Origin: Bacteroidota bacterium
GTDB lineage: Bacteria; Bacteroidota; Bacteroidia; B-17B0; Aurantibacillaceae
Reading direction: 5' to 3'
DNA: 42,945 nucleotides
NCBI GenBank assembly: GCA_016194985.1
Contig: JACQAK010000001.1
Location: 1-42,945 of the forward strand
The notes below the pieces were generated by a model that was given only the letters and a program-made list of their open reading frames with translations, had not been told where the DNA came from and did not search any database. Both the position numbers and the translations under genes were made by a program. Of the stretch, positions 8,453 through 16,814 are shown one piece after another; the first letter of the stretch is position 1, and every line of letters starts with the position of its first letter.

Positions 8453-8522
8453 TCGTTATTATTAGTTTTTGTAGCCAATTAAACCTGAATTTTTATTTAA
8501 ATTAGCAAACAAATTCAGGGTT

Positions 8523-8573
8523 AAGATATAAGTCCAAAACTTATATCTTTTAACTTATAACTTATAACTTATT
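8523..8573 (+). repeat. Hairpin and tandem ACTTATA heptamers in the gldC leader
   Basis: An 11-bp perfect inverted repeat (AAGATATAAGT at 8523-8533, ACTTATATCTT at 8539-8549, loop CCAAA) is followed by three head-to-tail copies of the heptamer ACTTATA/ACTTATT (8553, 8560, 8567) that run straight into the gldC ATG at 8574. A further copy of the heptamer begins the right arm of the hairpin (8539). The leader is nearly free of G+C and has no purine-rich ribosome site. Confidence 0.75.
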
Positions 8574-8903
8574 ATGACTACATCTGAAATAAAATTGAAG
8601 ATCACCGTTGATGAAAATCAGCTACCACATAAAATTGAATGGGAAGCGCCTGATGCAAATGAAGGCAGTGTTTGCAAAAGTATGATGCTGGCCCTTTGGG
8701 ACGAAAAAGAAAACAACACCATGCGTATTGATCTTTGGACTAAAGACATGAGTATTGATGAAATGAAGAAATTTTTCCATCAGAATATTACAACTCTAAC
8801 GGATACCTATTTAAGAGCCACTAACGACGAGGCAACGGTTAAAGAATTAAGAGAATACATGAGTGGACTTGGAAAACGAATGGGCGTTTTAGTAAAAGAC
8901 TAA
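8574..8903 (+). CDS. gldC: Gliding motility protein GldC
   Basis: A 109-residue cytoplasmic protein without signal peptide, matching GldC in length and in the segments SEIKLKITVDENQLPHKIEW (residues 4-23), KSMMLALWD and MRIDLWTKDMSIDEMK (50-65). GldC is required for or supports gliding in Flavobacterium johnsoniae, and homologues occur in non-gliding relatives. Its stop codon at 8903 directly abuts the stop of the converging gene. The gene stands alone here and not beside gldB, which is its neighbour in some genomes. Confidence 0.85.
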   Translation: MTTSEIKLKITVDENQLPHKIEWEAPDANEGSVCKSMMLALWDEKENNTMRIDLWTKDMSIDEMKKFFHQNITTLTDTYLRATNDEATVKELREYMSGLGKRMGVLVKD

Positions 8904-9143
8904 TTAGCTGATACTATTTCGAACACGTTGACTAAAGTCTCTTAAGGCCTGATTAAATGGAGTTCCCTGCTCCATTTTTTCTTTAATATATATGGATGCC
9001 AGCACATGCGTTAAGCATTCTCCTTCGTCCTTACCTTCTACCTCTATAGATGGTTTTTGTTCTTCCAACATCGCTTCTTCAGCCGACTGGAGTTGAGCCA
9101 ACGAATAGTGCTCTACTAATTTTTTGATTACCGGTATTTGCAT
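8904..9143 (-). CDS. DUF6952-like small protein
   Basis: A 79-residue acidic protein beginning MQIPVIKKLVEHYSLAQLQSAEEAMLEEQ. The MxxPVIKxL start and overall helical makeup resemble the small DUF6952 proteins found next to peroxiredoxin/thioredoxin genes in Flavobacteriia (from memory of the family; no known function). Here the thioredoxin gene precedes it by 20 bp on the same strand, which supports that reading; the peroxiredoxin is not present. It converges with gldC with no gap. Confidence 0.65.
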   Translation of the reverse strand: MQIPVIKKLVEHYSLAQLQSAEEAMLEEQKPSIEVEGKDEGECLTHVLASIYIKEKMEQGTPFNQALRDFSQRVRNSIS

Positions 9144-9163
9144 GGCAGTTACGAATTGGTTAT

Positions 9164-9481
9164 TTAACTTCTTAAATCATTAATCATTTTCTGTAAATAT
9201 TCCTCTTTGCTGGTAGCTGTTCCTTCCAGCAAAGCTCCGTTTTTAAAACTGGCCAGATAAGGCAAGTTATCTACACCGCCCATTTTCCGTGCCTTTTCAT
9301 TCTCTTCAGCATTTACTTCCAAAAATAAAACATCTCCATTAGCCTCATCATTCGAATGACGTTTGTATTTAGGAGCAAATAATTTGCAGGAACCACACCA
9401 ATCAGCAAAATATTTTACAATAACTTTATCATGATCTTTGAGTAAAGATTCGAAATCTGCGTCTGTGCTTAATTGTACCAT
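9164..9481 (-). CDS. Thioredoxin-like protein
   Basis: A 105-residue protein (from the ATG at 9479-9481) with the redox motif WCGSC inside KYFADWCGSCKLFAPKY and the cis-proline region VDNLPYLASFKNG. It probably reduces disulfides in the cytoplasm, perhaps for a peroxiredoxin. A longer frame opens at 9526, but its first 15 residues (MLPKNVVLLCSKFNT) do not resemble thioredoxin and would begin inside the terminator of the upstream gene, so 9481 is preferred. It forms a pair with the DUF6952-like gene. No signal peptide is present with this start. Confidence 0.88.
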   Translation of the reverse strand: MVQLSTDADFESLLKDHDKVIVKYFADWCGSCKLFAPKYKRHSNDEANGDVLFLEVNAEENEKARKMGGVDNLPYLASFKNGALLEGTATSKEEYLQKMINDLRS

Positions 9482-9524
9482 TGTATTGAATTTAGAACAT
9501 AAAAGTACTACATTTTTTGGCAAC

Positions 9525-9554
9525 AAAAAAAGCCCCTCATTACTGAGAGGCTTT
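9525..9554 (-). terminator. Rho-independent terminator of the T9SS cargo gene
   Basis: Read on the minus strand: AAAGCCTCTCA, loop GTAA, TGAGGGGCTTT followed by a run of T. The 11-bp stem has one mismatch. It lies 20 bp after the stop codon of the large secreted repeat protein and separates it from the thioredoxin gene. Confidence 0.88.
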
Positions 9555-9574
9555 CTTCCATCATCATAAGATGA

Positions 9575-11884
9575 TTAATGGGTAACTACTATTTTTTGTT
9601 TAGTTGTTTGTCCGTTCAGGAAATAAATTCCTGCTTGCAGATTAAATACTTTAAAAGAAAAATCATTGCTTTGAGTTAACTCAACTGTTTGAATGAATTG
9701 TCCCAATTCATTAACAATAACAATGGTTTCTGCCTTATGAGCTTTAATTGTAAAGTCTCCGTTATTAGGATTTGGATAAATCAAAATAGCTGAATTAGAA
9801 GCTGATACTGACGAGATACCTGTACATAAAGACACAGTAACTTCTACAGTGGCAGTTCCTGTACAACCATTTGCATCACCTGTTACAGTATATGTATCAG
9901 TCGATGTTGGTGCAAAAGCTACTCCGTCTACTACTCCTGCCGACCATGTATAAGAAGTGGCTCCACTACCGGTTAAGGTTACATTTTCTCCGGTACAAAT
10001 TACAGAAGCAGATGCATTAGCCAATACCGTTGGGTTACTGTTTACGGTAACCGAAGCTACTGCTGTATTTACACAACCGTTTGCGTCTGTTCCTGTTACT
10101 GTATAGTCGTTAGATGTTGGAACAAAAGCAGCTCCGTCAATCACACCATTCGACCAGGTATATGTGGTTGCCGCACCACCTGCGGTTAAAGTAATATTTG
10201 TTCCTGCGCACACTACAGTTGAAGATGGTGTTGCTGTTACATTTGGTAAAGCATTTACAGTTACGGAAGCCACTGCTGAATTCACACAACCATTTCCATC
10301 GGTTCCGGATACGGTATAATCAGCAGTTGCCGGAGCAAAAGGAGTTCCATTGGTTACTCCGCCTGTCCATGTAAATGTTGTTGCAGAACCACCTCCTGTT
10401 AAAGTAACGTTAGTACCTGCACATACTGCTGTTGAAGCAGGTGTTGCGGTTACATTTGGCAACGTATTTACAGTTACCGAAGCTACTGCTGTATTCTTAC
10501 AACCATTAACATCTGTACCGGTTACTGTATAATCAGTGGATGTTGGCGCAAAAGAAACACCATTGGTTACACCACCTGTCCAGGTATATGTGGTAGCACC
10601 ACCTCCTGTTAAAGTAAGATTAGTACCAACACATACTGCTGTTGAAGCAGGTGTTGCTGATACATTTGGCAGGTTATTTACCGTTACTGAAGCTACTGCT
10701 GTATTTGTACAGCCGTTAGCTGCTGTCCCGGTTACTGTGTAAACGGTGGTAGAAGGTGCAAAAGAAACACCATTAGTTATACCACCTGACCAGGAATAAG
10801 ACGTAGCACCACCTCCTGTTAAGGAAATGTTTGTTCCCGAACACACAACTGTTGACGCCGGAGTTGCTGATACCGTTGGATTAGCTTTCACCTGAATAGT
10901 TCCTTGAGCCGCCGCCAAAGCATCGCAGGCATCAAGAACAATTAATAACGTAGTATAAGTACCTGCAGCAGCATAAGAAGCGCTGGCTGTTGTAGTTGAC
11001 GCAGTTGTAGGCGTTGCAGTAGCACCAAAACTCCAGTATGTTACACCACCTGTTGTGGATCCGGTAGCATCATAGGTAATGCTTTTACCAGCACAAATAC
11101 TATTATTTGATGCTGTAAAACTAGCCGTTACAGGTGTGTTTCTTAAAAACGGATGAATGTATAGAGAAACGCTTTGAGTCCATGCAGCAGCAGCACTATA
11201 TGGATACCATGTATTAGTGGATTGTTTTTCCCAGGCTGCAGCAGGGGTTGTTTGACCACTTTGGTTGCTAACAATGGCCAAAGAATCTTTAGAAGTCGTC
11301 CAGTTTAAATTAGAAATATCTACACTGCAAAAAAACTTTTTAGAAGCCGGTAAAGCAACTCCGGCAGGAAAATAAAAAGATGTGTTAAAATTATTAGCCA
11401 CATCACTCATAATACTTCCCATCGTTATACTGGCAGTAGCAATAACACTGGCACTAGGCGACCCTGAAGTACCATCATAAATTTTCATATTAACTACTTT
11501 TGCAGGATTTGAACTATATCCTTTAGCAAACCAAACATCAACCTGGTATAAATTAACGAAAGAACTGGCAGAAGCATCAAAATACATTGCTTTTTCCTTA
11601 TCCCCATATTGGTTAGGTCCACTTACAAACCCTCCTGCTCCGGCTGTTCCTGTAGTATATAAGGAAGGGGTCCAACCTGTAACGGTTGGATAATTAATTG
11701 ACATACAGCCCGTTGCTGTTGTAGTAGGAACGGGCTGTGTGCCATTCGTTCGCTGAGTTGATCGGGTATTAGCCCTTGCTTTCACCGGATGATTCGAAGA
11801 AAGCTCAATTGATTTGTTTTGCTGCGCCACCATACAATTAGCGGCTAACAAGAACAAACCAAGATTAAATAAAGTTTTTTTCAT
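9575..11884 (-). CDS. Large secreted repeat protein with T9SS C-terminal sorting domain
   Basis: A 769-residue exported protein. Residues 1-20 form a signal peptide ending at CMVAQ. Residues ~52-250 are a jelly-roll-like region of unknown type; ~253-334 resemble a PKD domain (SFTASNNSICAGKSITYDATGS, YAAAGTYTTLLIVLDAC). Five Ig-like repeats of ~70 residues follow (338-687), each with a C-x-G-x-N/E-x-x-LT start and a central NGC, so each probably holds one disulfide. Residues ~699-769 (IYPNPNNGDFTI, NLQAGIYFL) are a type A T9SS sorting domain. The protein is therefore expected to cross the outer membrane by T9SS and become attached to the surface. A good promoter and a terminator bracket it, so it is monocistronic. 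Confidence 0.9.
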   Translation of the reverse strand: MKKTLFNLGLFLLAANCMVAQQNKSIELSSNHPVKARANTRSTQRTNGTQPVPTTTATGCMSINYPTVTGWTPSLYTTGTAGAGGFVSGPNQYGDKEKAMYFDASASSFVNLYQVDVWFAKGYSSNPAKVVNMKIYDGTSGSPSASVIATASITMGSIMSDVANNFNTSFYFPAGVALPASKKFFCSVDISNLNWTTSKDSLAIVSNQSGQTTPAAAWEKQSTNTWYPYSAAAAWTQSVSLYIHPFLRNTPVTASFTASNNSICAGKSITYDATGSTTGGVTYWSFGATATPTTASTTTASASYAAAGTYTTLLIVLDACDALAAAQGTIQVKANPTVSATPASTVVCSGTNISLTGGGATSYSWSGGITNGVSFAPSTTVYTVTGTAANGCTNTAVASVTVNNLPNVSATPASTAVCVGTNLTLTGGGATTYTWTGGVTNGVSFAPTSTDYTVTGTDVNGCKNTAVASVTVNTLPNVTATPASTAVCAGTNVTLTGGGSATTFTWTGGVTNGTPFAPATADYTVSGTDGNGCVNSAVASVTVNALPNVTATPSSTVVCAGTNITLTAGGAATTYTWSNGVIDGAAFVPTSNDYTVTGTDANGCVNTAVASVTVNSNPTVLANASASVICTGENVTLTGSGATSYTWSAGVVDGVAFAPTSTDTYTVTGDANGCTGTATVEVTVSLCTGISSVSASNSAILIYPNPNNGDFTIKAHKAETIVIVNELGQFIQTVELTQSNDFSFKVFNLQAGIYFLNGQTTKQKIVVTH
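9824..10873 (-). repeat. Five tandem ~210-bp coding repeats
   Basis: Units of 70, 70, 71, 71 and 68 codons encode residues 338-407, 408-477, 478-548, 549-619 and 620-687 of the T9SS cargo protein. Units 2 and 3 are most alike (TPASTAVC, GTN, LTGGG, TWTGGVTNG, VASVTVN), and unit 5 is the most divergent. The array probably grew by recombination and may vary in copy number between strains; it is also a place where short-read assemblies may collapse. Confidence 0.85.
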
Positions 11885-11909
11885 AGCTTTTTAAATTTAT
11901 TGATTTAAG

Positions 11910-11940
11910 CAAAGATAGAAAATTCAGAATTTCTACAAAA
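11910..11940 (-). promoter_or_regulatory. Bacteroidota-type promoter of the T9SS cargo gene
   Basis: On the minus strand TTTTG (11936-11940) is followed after exactly 18 bp by TATCTTTG (11910-11917), a full match to the -33 TTTG / -7 TAnnTTTG pattern. The transcript should start near 11904, giving a leader of about 20 bases before the ATG at 11884. Confidence 0.7.
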
Positions 11941-12056
11941 TCTATTTTGTTAAAAGGGTATAAAAGATCGCCCAAAGCATAATTTTAACAGTCAAATCAC
12001 TGAAATTCAATAACTTCAAAAATAATACAAGTTTGGCTGAATTTATAAATCCAAAA

Positions 12057-14420
12057 TTAGAAAGTAAGGCGATACTGAGGAATAACGAAAAATTTCAGCT
12101 GATAGTCTGTTTTTATGGACTGTGTATTCAAATCGTATTGTTGCTGAAAGATATTGTTGTGTTTGGTTACATTTTGAATATCCACACTTAATTCGTGGGT
12201 AAAACGCCTGGTATTTAATTTATAGGATGGCTTGACATCAATTCTGAAGTAGGGATCATATTGAGGAATATAAGCCTGAGAACCGTCTCTTACCTCATCA
12301 TGATAGGCAATAGAAGCAGCAAGGTCGATAGGCACATAACGCTTCCCTCCGGCATATGTTACTTTAATATCCAATGCCAAAATATGCTTTTCTTTGATCT
12401 TAAATTCTTTCCCGGCCAAAGCATTAAATACATAATTGCCATTAAAAGCTGTGTTTCGGTAAACGCCATCGCTGGCCGTGTACTTACTTTCAAACAGAGA
12501 CGCTGTTACTAAAAAATAATAGCCTTTACTGTAAAATTTTTCCAGGGTTAATTCAAATCCATAATTTTCTCCGGTTCCATTATTCACTAAACTGTCTACG
12601 TTAGGGCTGTTAAAATCAGCGCCTAAGTTAACGGTACTGAAATAATCCTTTCGACTTTTAACCGGAACTCTGTACAAGTACTGATAATACACTTCTGTTT
12701 TAACACGTACGCTATTAAATAAATTCACATCATAGGCCAACACAGCATGCGCGGCTTTTGTAAAATCCAGCTGACGATTGGTTTCTTTTACCTGCCCGTT
12801 TCCTAAATTAGCGGTAGCAAAGTACACATACAAAGGCTGTACCTGACTATGTAATCCGGCACCAAAGCTCAACGACTGCTTTTTATTGATCTCATATTTC
12901 AATCCCAGCCTTGGTTCCGGCGACTGAGAACCATTTAATAATAAATACTGATACGTGAATCCGATGTTTGCGTAAAATTTCTCACTAAAATTATGTTTCA
13001 ATTGGATGAACCCTCTTGTTAATGCCGTTTGTCCTTTGTAATTTCTTAAGGTCACAAAACCTGTCCCGTAGCTGTCTATACTATCTACAAAGGTCGTATT
13101 GTATATATCCGCATACACGCCGGCGTTCAGGAAATTACGGGAGTTGAATTTTTTATTGTAGGTAGTATTAAATGAATAACGCGTTGTGTAAGATACATTC
13201 CTGTATTCAGGCCGCACTGTGGCCGGATGTTGACTGGTATCAACTCTATCCGCTTTAATTAAGTTATATTGACCTGATATACCCACATTAGTTTTTAAAT
13301 AGGAACTGCTATTAATGAGATAGGTATGTGACATTCCCCCTGCTCCCACATTTGACCTGAACAACATATTTCTGCCACTATACCCATACAGATTATTATC
13401 CTTTGATTGCTGGCTTTGCAGGAGTTCCGCATAGCTTAATCCTCCAATACCCCATATAGAAAACTTCCCTAGTTTCTTGGTCGGCAAATCAAACTTAAAG
13501 GTTAAATCCTGGTATTGAGGTACGGCACTTCCGGTTCCAAAATCCAAACCGATCTTTTTAAAAACCGATAGGGTCGAATAACGATAATTGATCATAAACG
13601 ATCCATTCTTTTTCTTTTTACTAAAAGGGCCTTCCGCTCCCAGCTCAAACCCATTAAAACCAACCATTCCCAGAAATTCGTATTTTTCATTATTCCCCGA
13701 ACGCATTTTCAGATCAAATACGCCAGCCGTTGCGTTTCCGTAATCGGCCGGAAAAGCACCGGTCATAAAATCGGAATTATCCAATGTGTTATTATTTAAA
13801 ATACTGATTGGTCCTCCGGAAGAACCCATACTTCCAAAATGACTCGGGTTCGGAATATCTAATCCGTTTAAGCGCCACAAAATTCCTAAAGGTGAATTCC
13901 CTCTGACAATGATATCATTTCTGCTATCGTTAGCGCCGCTCACTCCTGCAAAATTAGCAGCCATACGCGCAGGATCTCCTCTGCTTCCGGCATAACGACT
14001 TGCTTCCTCTGTACTAAATATACGGGAACTCACCGTTGCCATTTTGTTATTACTTTTGGTCTTATCGATCTCTGCCGAAATCACTACTTCCTGACCCTGA
14101 ACAGCACTTTCTTCCAATTCAATATTTAGTACGGTTTCTTTTCCGGTAGTTAAAACCACTGTTTGGGACTTTTCTTTATAGGAAATCAACGCAATCTTTA
14201 ATTGCTTACGGCCCAATAAAATGCTGTCGAATCTGAATTTCCCATTCTCATCAGTGGCGGTTGCCTTTAAAGGCTCTGTATTTAAAATGCTGATAACCGC
14301 TCCCGGCAATGGACTTTGAGTTTGTTTATCAATCACTGTCCCCCGGATAGTTTGAGTAAGCTCTTGTGAAAACAAAGCCTGCATTAAAACAGAAAAAAAG
14401 AGGAGGAGGATAAATCTCAT
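12057..14420 (-). CDS. TonB-dependent receptor with carboxypeptidase-regulatory N-domain
   Basis: A 787-residue outer-membrane protein. Residues 1-18 are a signal peptide (LLLFFSVLMQALFSQ). Residues ~24-110 are a CarboxypepD_reg-like domain (IRGTVIDKQTQSPLPGAVISI, GKFRFDSILLG), ~120-235 a plug domain (RGDPARMAANFAGVSGAND, DIIVRGNSPLGILWRLNGLDIPNP), and the rest a beta-barrel ending in an aromatic residue (VIPQYRLTF). The IPNPSHFG plug motif is common in Bacteroidota receptors that are not SusC. The substrate is unknown. It is the last gene of a four-gene unit behind mqnC, an SDR and a small secreted protein, separated from the latter by only 4 bp. Confidence 0.9.
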   Translation of the reverse strand: MRFILLLFFSVLMQALFSQELTQTIRGTVIDKQTQSPLPGAVISILNTEPLKATATDENGKFRFDSILLGRKQLKIALISYKEKSQTVVLTTGKETVLNIELEESAVQGQEVVISAEIDKTKSNNKMATVSSRIFSTEEASRYAGSRGDPARMAANFAGVSGANDSRNDIIVRGNSPLGILWRLNGLDIPNPSHFGSMGSSGGPISILNNNTLDNSDFMTGAFPADYGNATAGVFDLKMRSGNNEKYEFLGMVGFNGFELGAEGPFSKKKKNGSFMINYRYSTLSVFKKIGLDFGTGSAVPQYQDLTFKFDLPTKKLGKFSIWGIGGLSYAELLQSQQSKDNNLYGYSGRNMLFRSNVGAGGMSHTYLINSSSYLKTNVGISGQYNLIKADRVDTSQHPATVRPEYRNVSYTTRYSFNTTYNKKFNSRNFLNAGVYADIYNTTFVDSIDSYGTGFVTLRNYKGQTALTRGFIQLKHNFSEKFYANIGFTYQYLLLNGSQSPEPRLGLKYEINKKQSLSFGAGLHSQVQPLYVYFATANLGNGQVKETNRQLDFTKAAHAVLAYDVNLFNSVRVKTEVYYQYLYRVPVKSRKDYFSTVNLGADFNSPNVDSLVNNGTGENYGFELTLEKFYSKGYYFLVTASLFESKYTASDGVYRNTAFNGNYVFNALAGKEFKIKEKHILALDIKVTYAGGKRYVPIDLAASIAYHDEVRDGSQAYIPQYDPYFRIDVKPSYKLNTRRFTHELSVDIQNVTKHNNIFQQQYDLNTQSIKTDYQLKFFVIPQYRLTF

Positions 14421-14424
14421 ATGA

Positions 14425-14886
14425 CTAATTCGCTTTTTCTTTTACAAAACAGGGAAATTTATCGGGGCATTCCAATAGGATCATATTGTTGGCAACCGTG
14501 GTGGTTTTTTTAGACACCACGATCTTCAGGTCTTCTTTAGCCCATTGGTGTTGCAGGCAATTCATATCCAGTTGACGTTCCGTATGTCCCGGTGGGATTT
14601 TTTTATAATATTTCCAGGGTTCATATAATAAATAAGTGCCATAAGCCCAGGTTGTTTTAATGTATCCTGATTTATCAGTAACAATCGTATCAACGAGTTG
14701 TTCTTGGGTAACAACAATTAATTTTTTGTTAGCATACACAACCGATTTATTGGGAGAATCCTTTAGGTTTTTGGAAGACTTTATTCCACCGCAATAAGGT
14801 ATGTATTGTACCAATTTAATTCTTGTTTTCTTCGTTTGTGATAACAACGAAAAACTAAATAATAAGCATACATACAATAACCTCAT
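14425..14886 (-). CDS. Small secreted protein with CGG motif, function not recognised
   Basis: A 153-residue protein with a signal peptide (LLYVCLLFSFSLLS, residues 3-16). The mature part contains YIPYCGGIKSSK (about 28-39), a beta-rich middle (VDTIVTDKSGYIKTTWAYGTYLLYEPWK) that looks like a carboxypeptidase-regulatory or transthyretin-like sandwich, and three further cysteines (in MNCLQHQW, LECPD and PCFVKE). I do not recognise a named family, but the layout suggests a periplasmic or surface partner of the TonB receptor whose gene starts 4 bp downstream. The SDR gene ends 3 bp upstream, so all are in one operon. Confidence 0.7.
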   Translation of the reverse strand: MRLLYVCLLFSFSLLSQTKKTRIKLVQYIPYCGGIKSSKNLKDSPNKSVVYANKKLIVVTQEQLVDTIVTDKSGYIKTTWAYGTYLLYEPWKYYKKIPPGHTERQLDMNCLQHQWAKEDLKIVVSKKTTTVANNMILLECPDKFPCFVKEKAN

Positions 14887-14889
14887 AAA

Positions 14890-15573
14890 CTATGGTGTAC
14901 TTGATGATACCGGTAATATTTTTCCGTTATAATAGCGATGTCCTTTTGTTGTAAACTCAAAAACATACTCGGCCATTTGTTTTGGAGAAAGCGGTGCCTG
15001 ATAGCCCGGAAAAGCTTCTGCCAGCATTTCTGTTTGCACGGCTCCAATAGCCAGACAATTAACCGAAACATTCTTTTCTTTGAATTCCTCTGCCAGACAT
15101 TCGGTTAACCCCACAACGGCTGACTTAGAAGAACTATACGCTGATAAGCCGGCGAACTTAGCACTGCCCTGAAAGCCTCCCATGCTACTGATAGTCACAA
15201 CATGGCTCTTTTGAGTTTTACCCAATAAGGGAATTAACTGTTGGGTTAAATAATAGGGGGCAAATACGTTGACTTTATATACTTTCTCTAATTCACTATA
15301 GGAAATTTTCTCAAAAGGCTTATTAACCAAAGAGCCTGCATTATGAATAATATAATCTATATGCGCTGCTTCTTTTTTGATGAACGCCACTGCTTCATCC
15401 ATACTGGCCTGAGAACTCAAATCTGTAGCATGGAGTTTTAAATTTGGATGGGCAATAGTCGTTAAAGGCTGAAGATTTCTGGTCAAACCAAACACCGTAT
15501 CGCCTGCGTTAAGAAACTGCTGAACCACTTCAAAACCTATACCTCTGCTGGCTCCTGTTACAATAACATTCAT
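14890..15573 (-). CDS. Short-chain dehydrogenase/reductase
   Basis: A 227-residue classical SDR: cofactor motif VTGASRGIG (residues 5-13), NAG in IIHNAGSL, catalytic Ser in VTISSMGG, and the YxxxK motif in LSAYSSSKSAVVG. A basic residue after the first strand motif (R-x-L at TRNLQPL) favours NADP(H). The substrate cannot be named. It lies 8 bp downstream of mqnC and 3 bp upstream of the small secreted protein gene, so its expression is tied to both. Confidence 0.9.
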   Translation of the reverse strand: MNVIVTGASRGIGFEVVQQFLNAGDTVFGLTRNLQPLTTIAHPNLKLHATDLSSQASMDEAVAFIKKEAAHIDYIIHNAGSLVNKPFEKISYSELEKVYKVNVFAPYYLTQQLIPLLGKTQKSHVVTISSMGGFQGSAKFAGLSAYSSSKSAVVGLTECLAEEFKEKNVSVNCLAIGAVQTEMLAEAFPGYQAPLSPKQMAEYVFEFTTKGHRYYNGKILPVSSSTP

Positions 15574-15581
15574 AAATCTAT

Positions 15582-16709
15582 TTAATAATTAACAACCTGT
15601 TCCTGTATGTTTGCCGGTAATTCTCTTTCGCCATATTGCTGATTTCTCAACTGTGGCTCAAATCCTGCTTCCCGGATAGCATCCTGAATGGTTTTATATG
15701 TAAAGCGATGTGGTGCACCGGCAGCACTTACTACATTCTCTTCGATCATGATACTTCCAAAATCATTGGCACCACCATGCAAACAGATCTGCGCCGTTTG
15801 TTTACCCACAGTTAACCAACTGGCTTGTATGTTTTCAATATTAGGCAACATGATACGACTTAATGCCAGCATACGGATGTACTCATCGGCACTTACATTG
15901 TTTGAAACGCCTTTCACTCGTTTCAACAAAGTACCGTCATCCTGAAAAGGCCATGGAATGAAGGCCAGAAAGCCTTTAGCATGAGCCGGCTTTTCAGACT
16001 GCACTTCACGGATCCATACTAAATGTTCAAACCGTTCGTAGATCGTTTCTACATGACCAAACATCATCGTAGCCGACGTTGTAATATTTAACTGATGGCA
16101 GGCGCGCATCACATCCAGCCATTCGCGACCTGTACATTTTCCTTTACTGATTAAACGACGCACGCGGTCGTTTAATATTTCGGCTCCCGCGCCCGGCAAA
16201 CTATCTAATCCGGCATCTACCAGAGCTTTCAATACTTCTGTATGTGTTGATTTTTCGAGCTTGGTAATATGCGCAATTTCAGGGGGACCTAGAGAATGTA
16301 ATTTAATGGACGGAAATAACGATTTCAATTCTTTAAATAAGTTCACATAAAAACTCAGCCCCAGATCAGGATGATGTCCTCCCTGCAATAATAACTGGTC
16401 GCCCCCGTATTTGATCGTTTCTTCAATTTTTTTCTTGTATGTTTCTATATCCGTAATATAAGCTTCGGCATGACCCGGTATACGATAAAAATTACAAAAC
16501 TTGCAATTGGCAATACAAACATTGGTGGTATTCAGATTACGATCGATCTGCCAGGTAACTTTTGGGGAATTATGTTTCTTTATATTACGGATGTTATTAG
16601 CCACAAACATCAATTCTGCTGTAGTGGCATTTTCATATAAAAACACGCCTTCCTCGATAGATAAAAATTCTAAATTATCAGCGCGTTTTAAAAGTGATTG
16701 AACGTTCAT
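15582..16709 (-). CDS. mqnC: Dehypoxanthine futalosine cyclase MqnC (radical SAM)
   Basis: A 375-residue radical SAM enzyme with the CxxxCxxC cluster motif at C65-IAN-C69-KF-C72, followed by NFYRIPGHAEAYI, LLQGGHHPDLGL and LHSLGPPEI, all characteristic of MqnC. It converts dehypoxanthine futalosine to its cyclic form in menaquinone synthesis. The start at 16709 (MNVQSLLKRADN) is preferred over an ATG at 16742, which would add a hydrophobic 11-residue leader not seen in the family. First gene of the mqnC - SDR - secreted protein - TonB receptor operon. Confidence 0.93.
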   Translation of the reverse strand: MNVQSLLKRADNLEFLSIEEGVFLYENATTAELMFVANNIRNIKKHNSPKVTWQIDRNLNTTNVCIANCKFCNFYRIPGHAEAYITDIETYKKKIEETIKYGGDQLLLQGGHHPDLGLSFYVNLFKELKSLFPSIKLHSLGPPEIAHITKLEKSTHTEVLKALVDAGLDSLPGAGAEILNDRVRRLISKGKCTGREWLDVMRACHQLNITTSATMMFGHVETIYERFEHLVWIREVQSEKPAHAKGFLAFIPWPFQDDGTLLKRVKGVSNNVSADEYIRMLALSRIMLPNIENIQASWLTVGKQTAQICLHGGANDFGSIMIEENVVSAAGAPHRFTYKTIQDAIREAGFEPQLRNQQYGERELPANIQEQVVNY

Positions 16710-16780
16710 TAGCTTAAAAATTACCAAGTAAAAGTACAACAAATATGAAAAGAAAAACGCATATTTTTAAACGAAAGGAT

Positions 16781-16788
16781 TATATTTG
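16781..16788 (+). promoter_or_regulatory. -7 promoter element of the ADP-ribosyltransferase operon
   Basis: TATATTTG is an exact TAnnTTTG match. The transcript would start near 16794, about 20 bases before the GTG start at 16815. The -33 box is weak: only a T-run at 16764-16768 is available. Confidence 0.45.
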
Positions 16789-16814
16789 AATTACCTTACT
16801 TTAAAATTCACTAA

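Noticed and set aside
9482-9526. Longer thioredoxin start at 9526
   Set aside because: The extra residues do not fit thioredoxin, and the start lies within the T tract of the upstream terminator.
10350-10742. Two open frames opposite the T9SS repeat units
   Set aside because: They are valine/proline/threonine-rich antisense copies of the repeats (VTPPVHVNVV, VTPPVQVYVV) and recur with the repeat period, so they are shadows of the real gene.
9824-10873. CRISPR-like array
   Set aside because: The ~210-bp units are coding, lack short identical repeats and unique spacers, and translate to Ig-like domains.
16710-16742. Longer MqnC start at 16742
   Set aside because: The added hydrophobic residues are not in the family, and MNVQSLLKRADN at 16709 matches the usual beginning.
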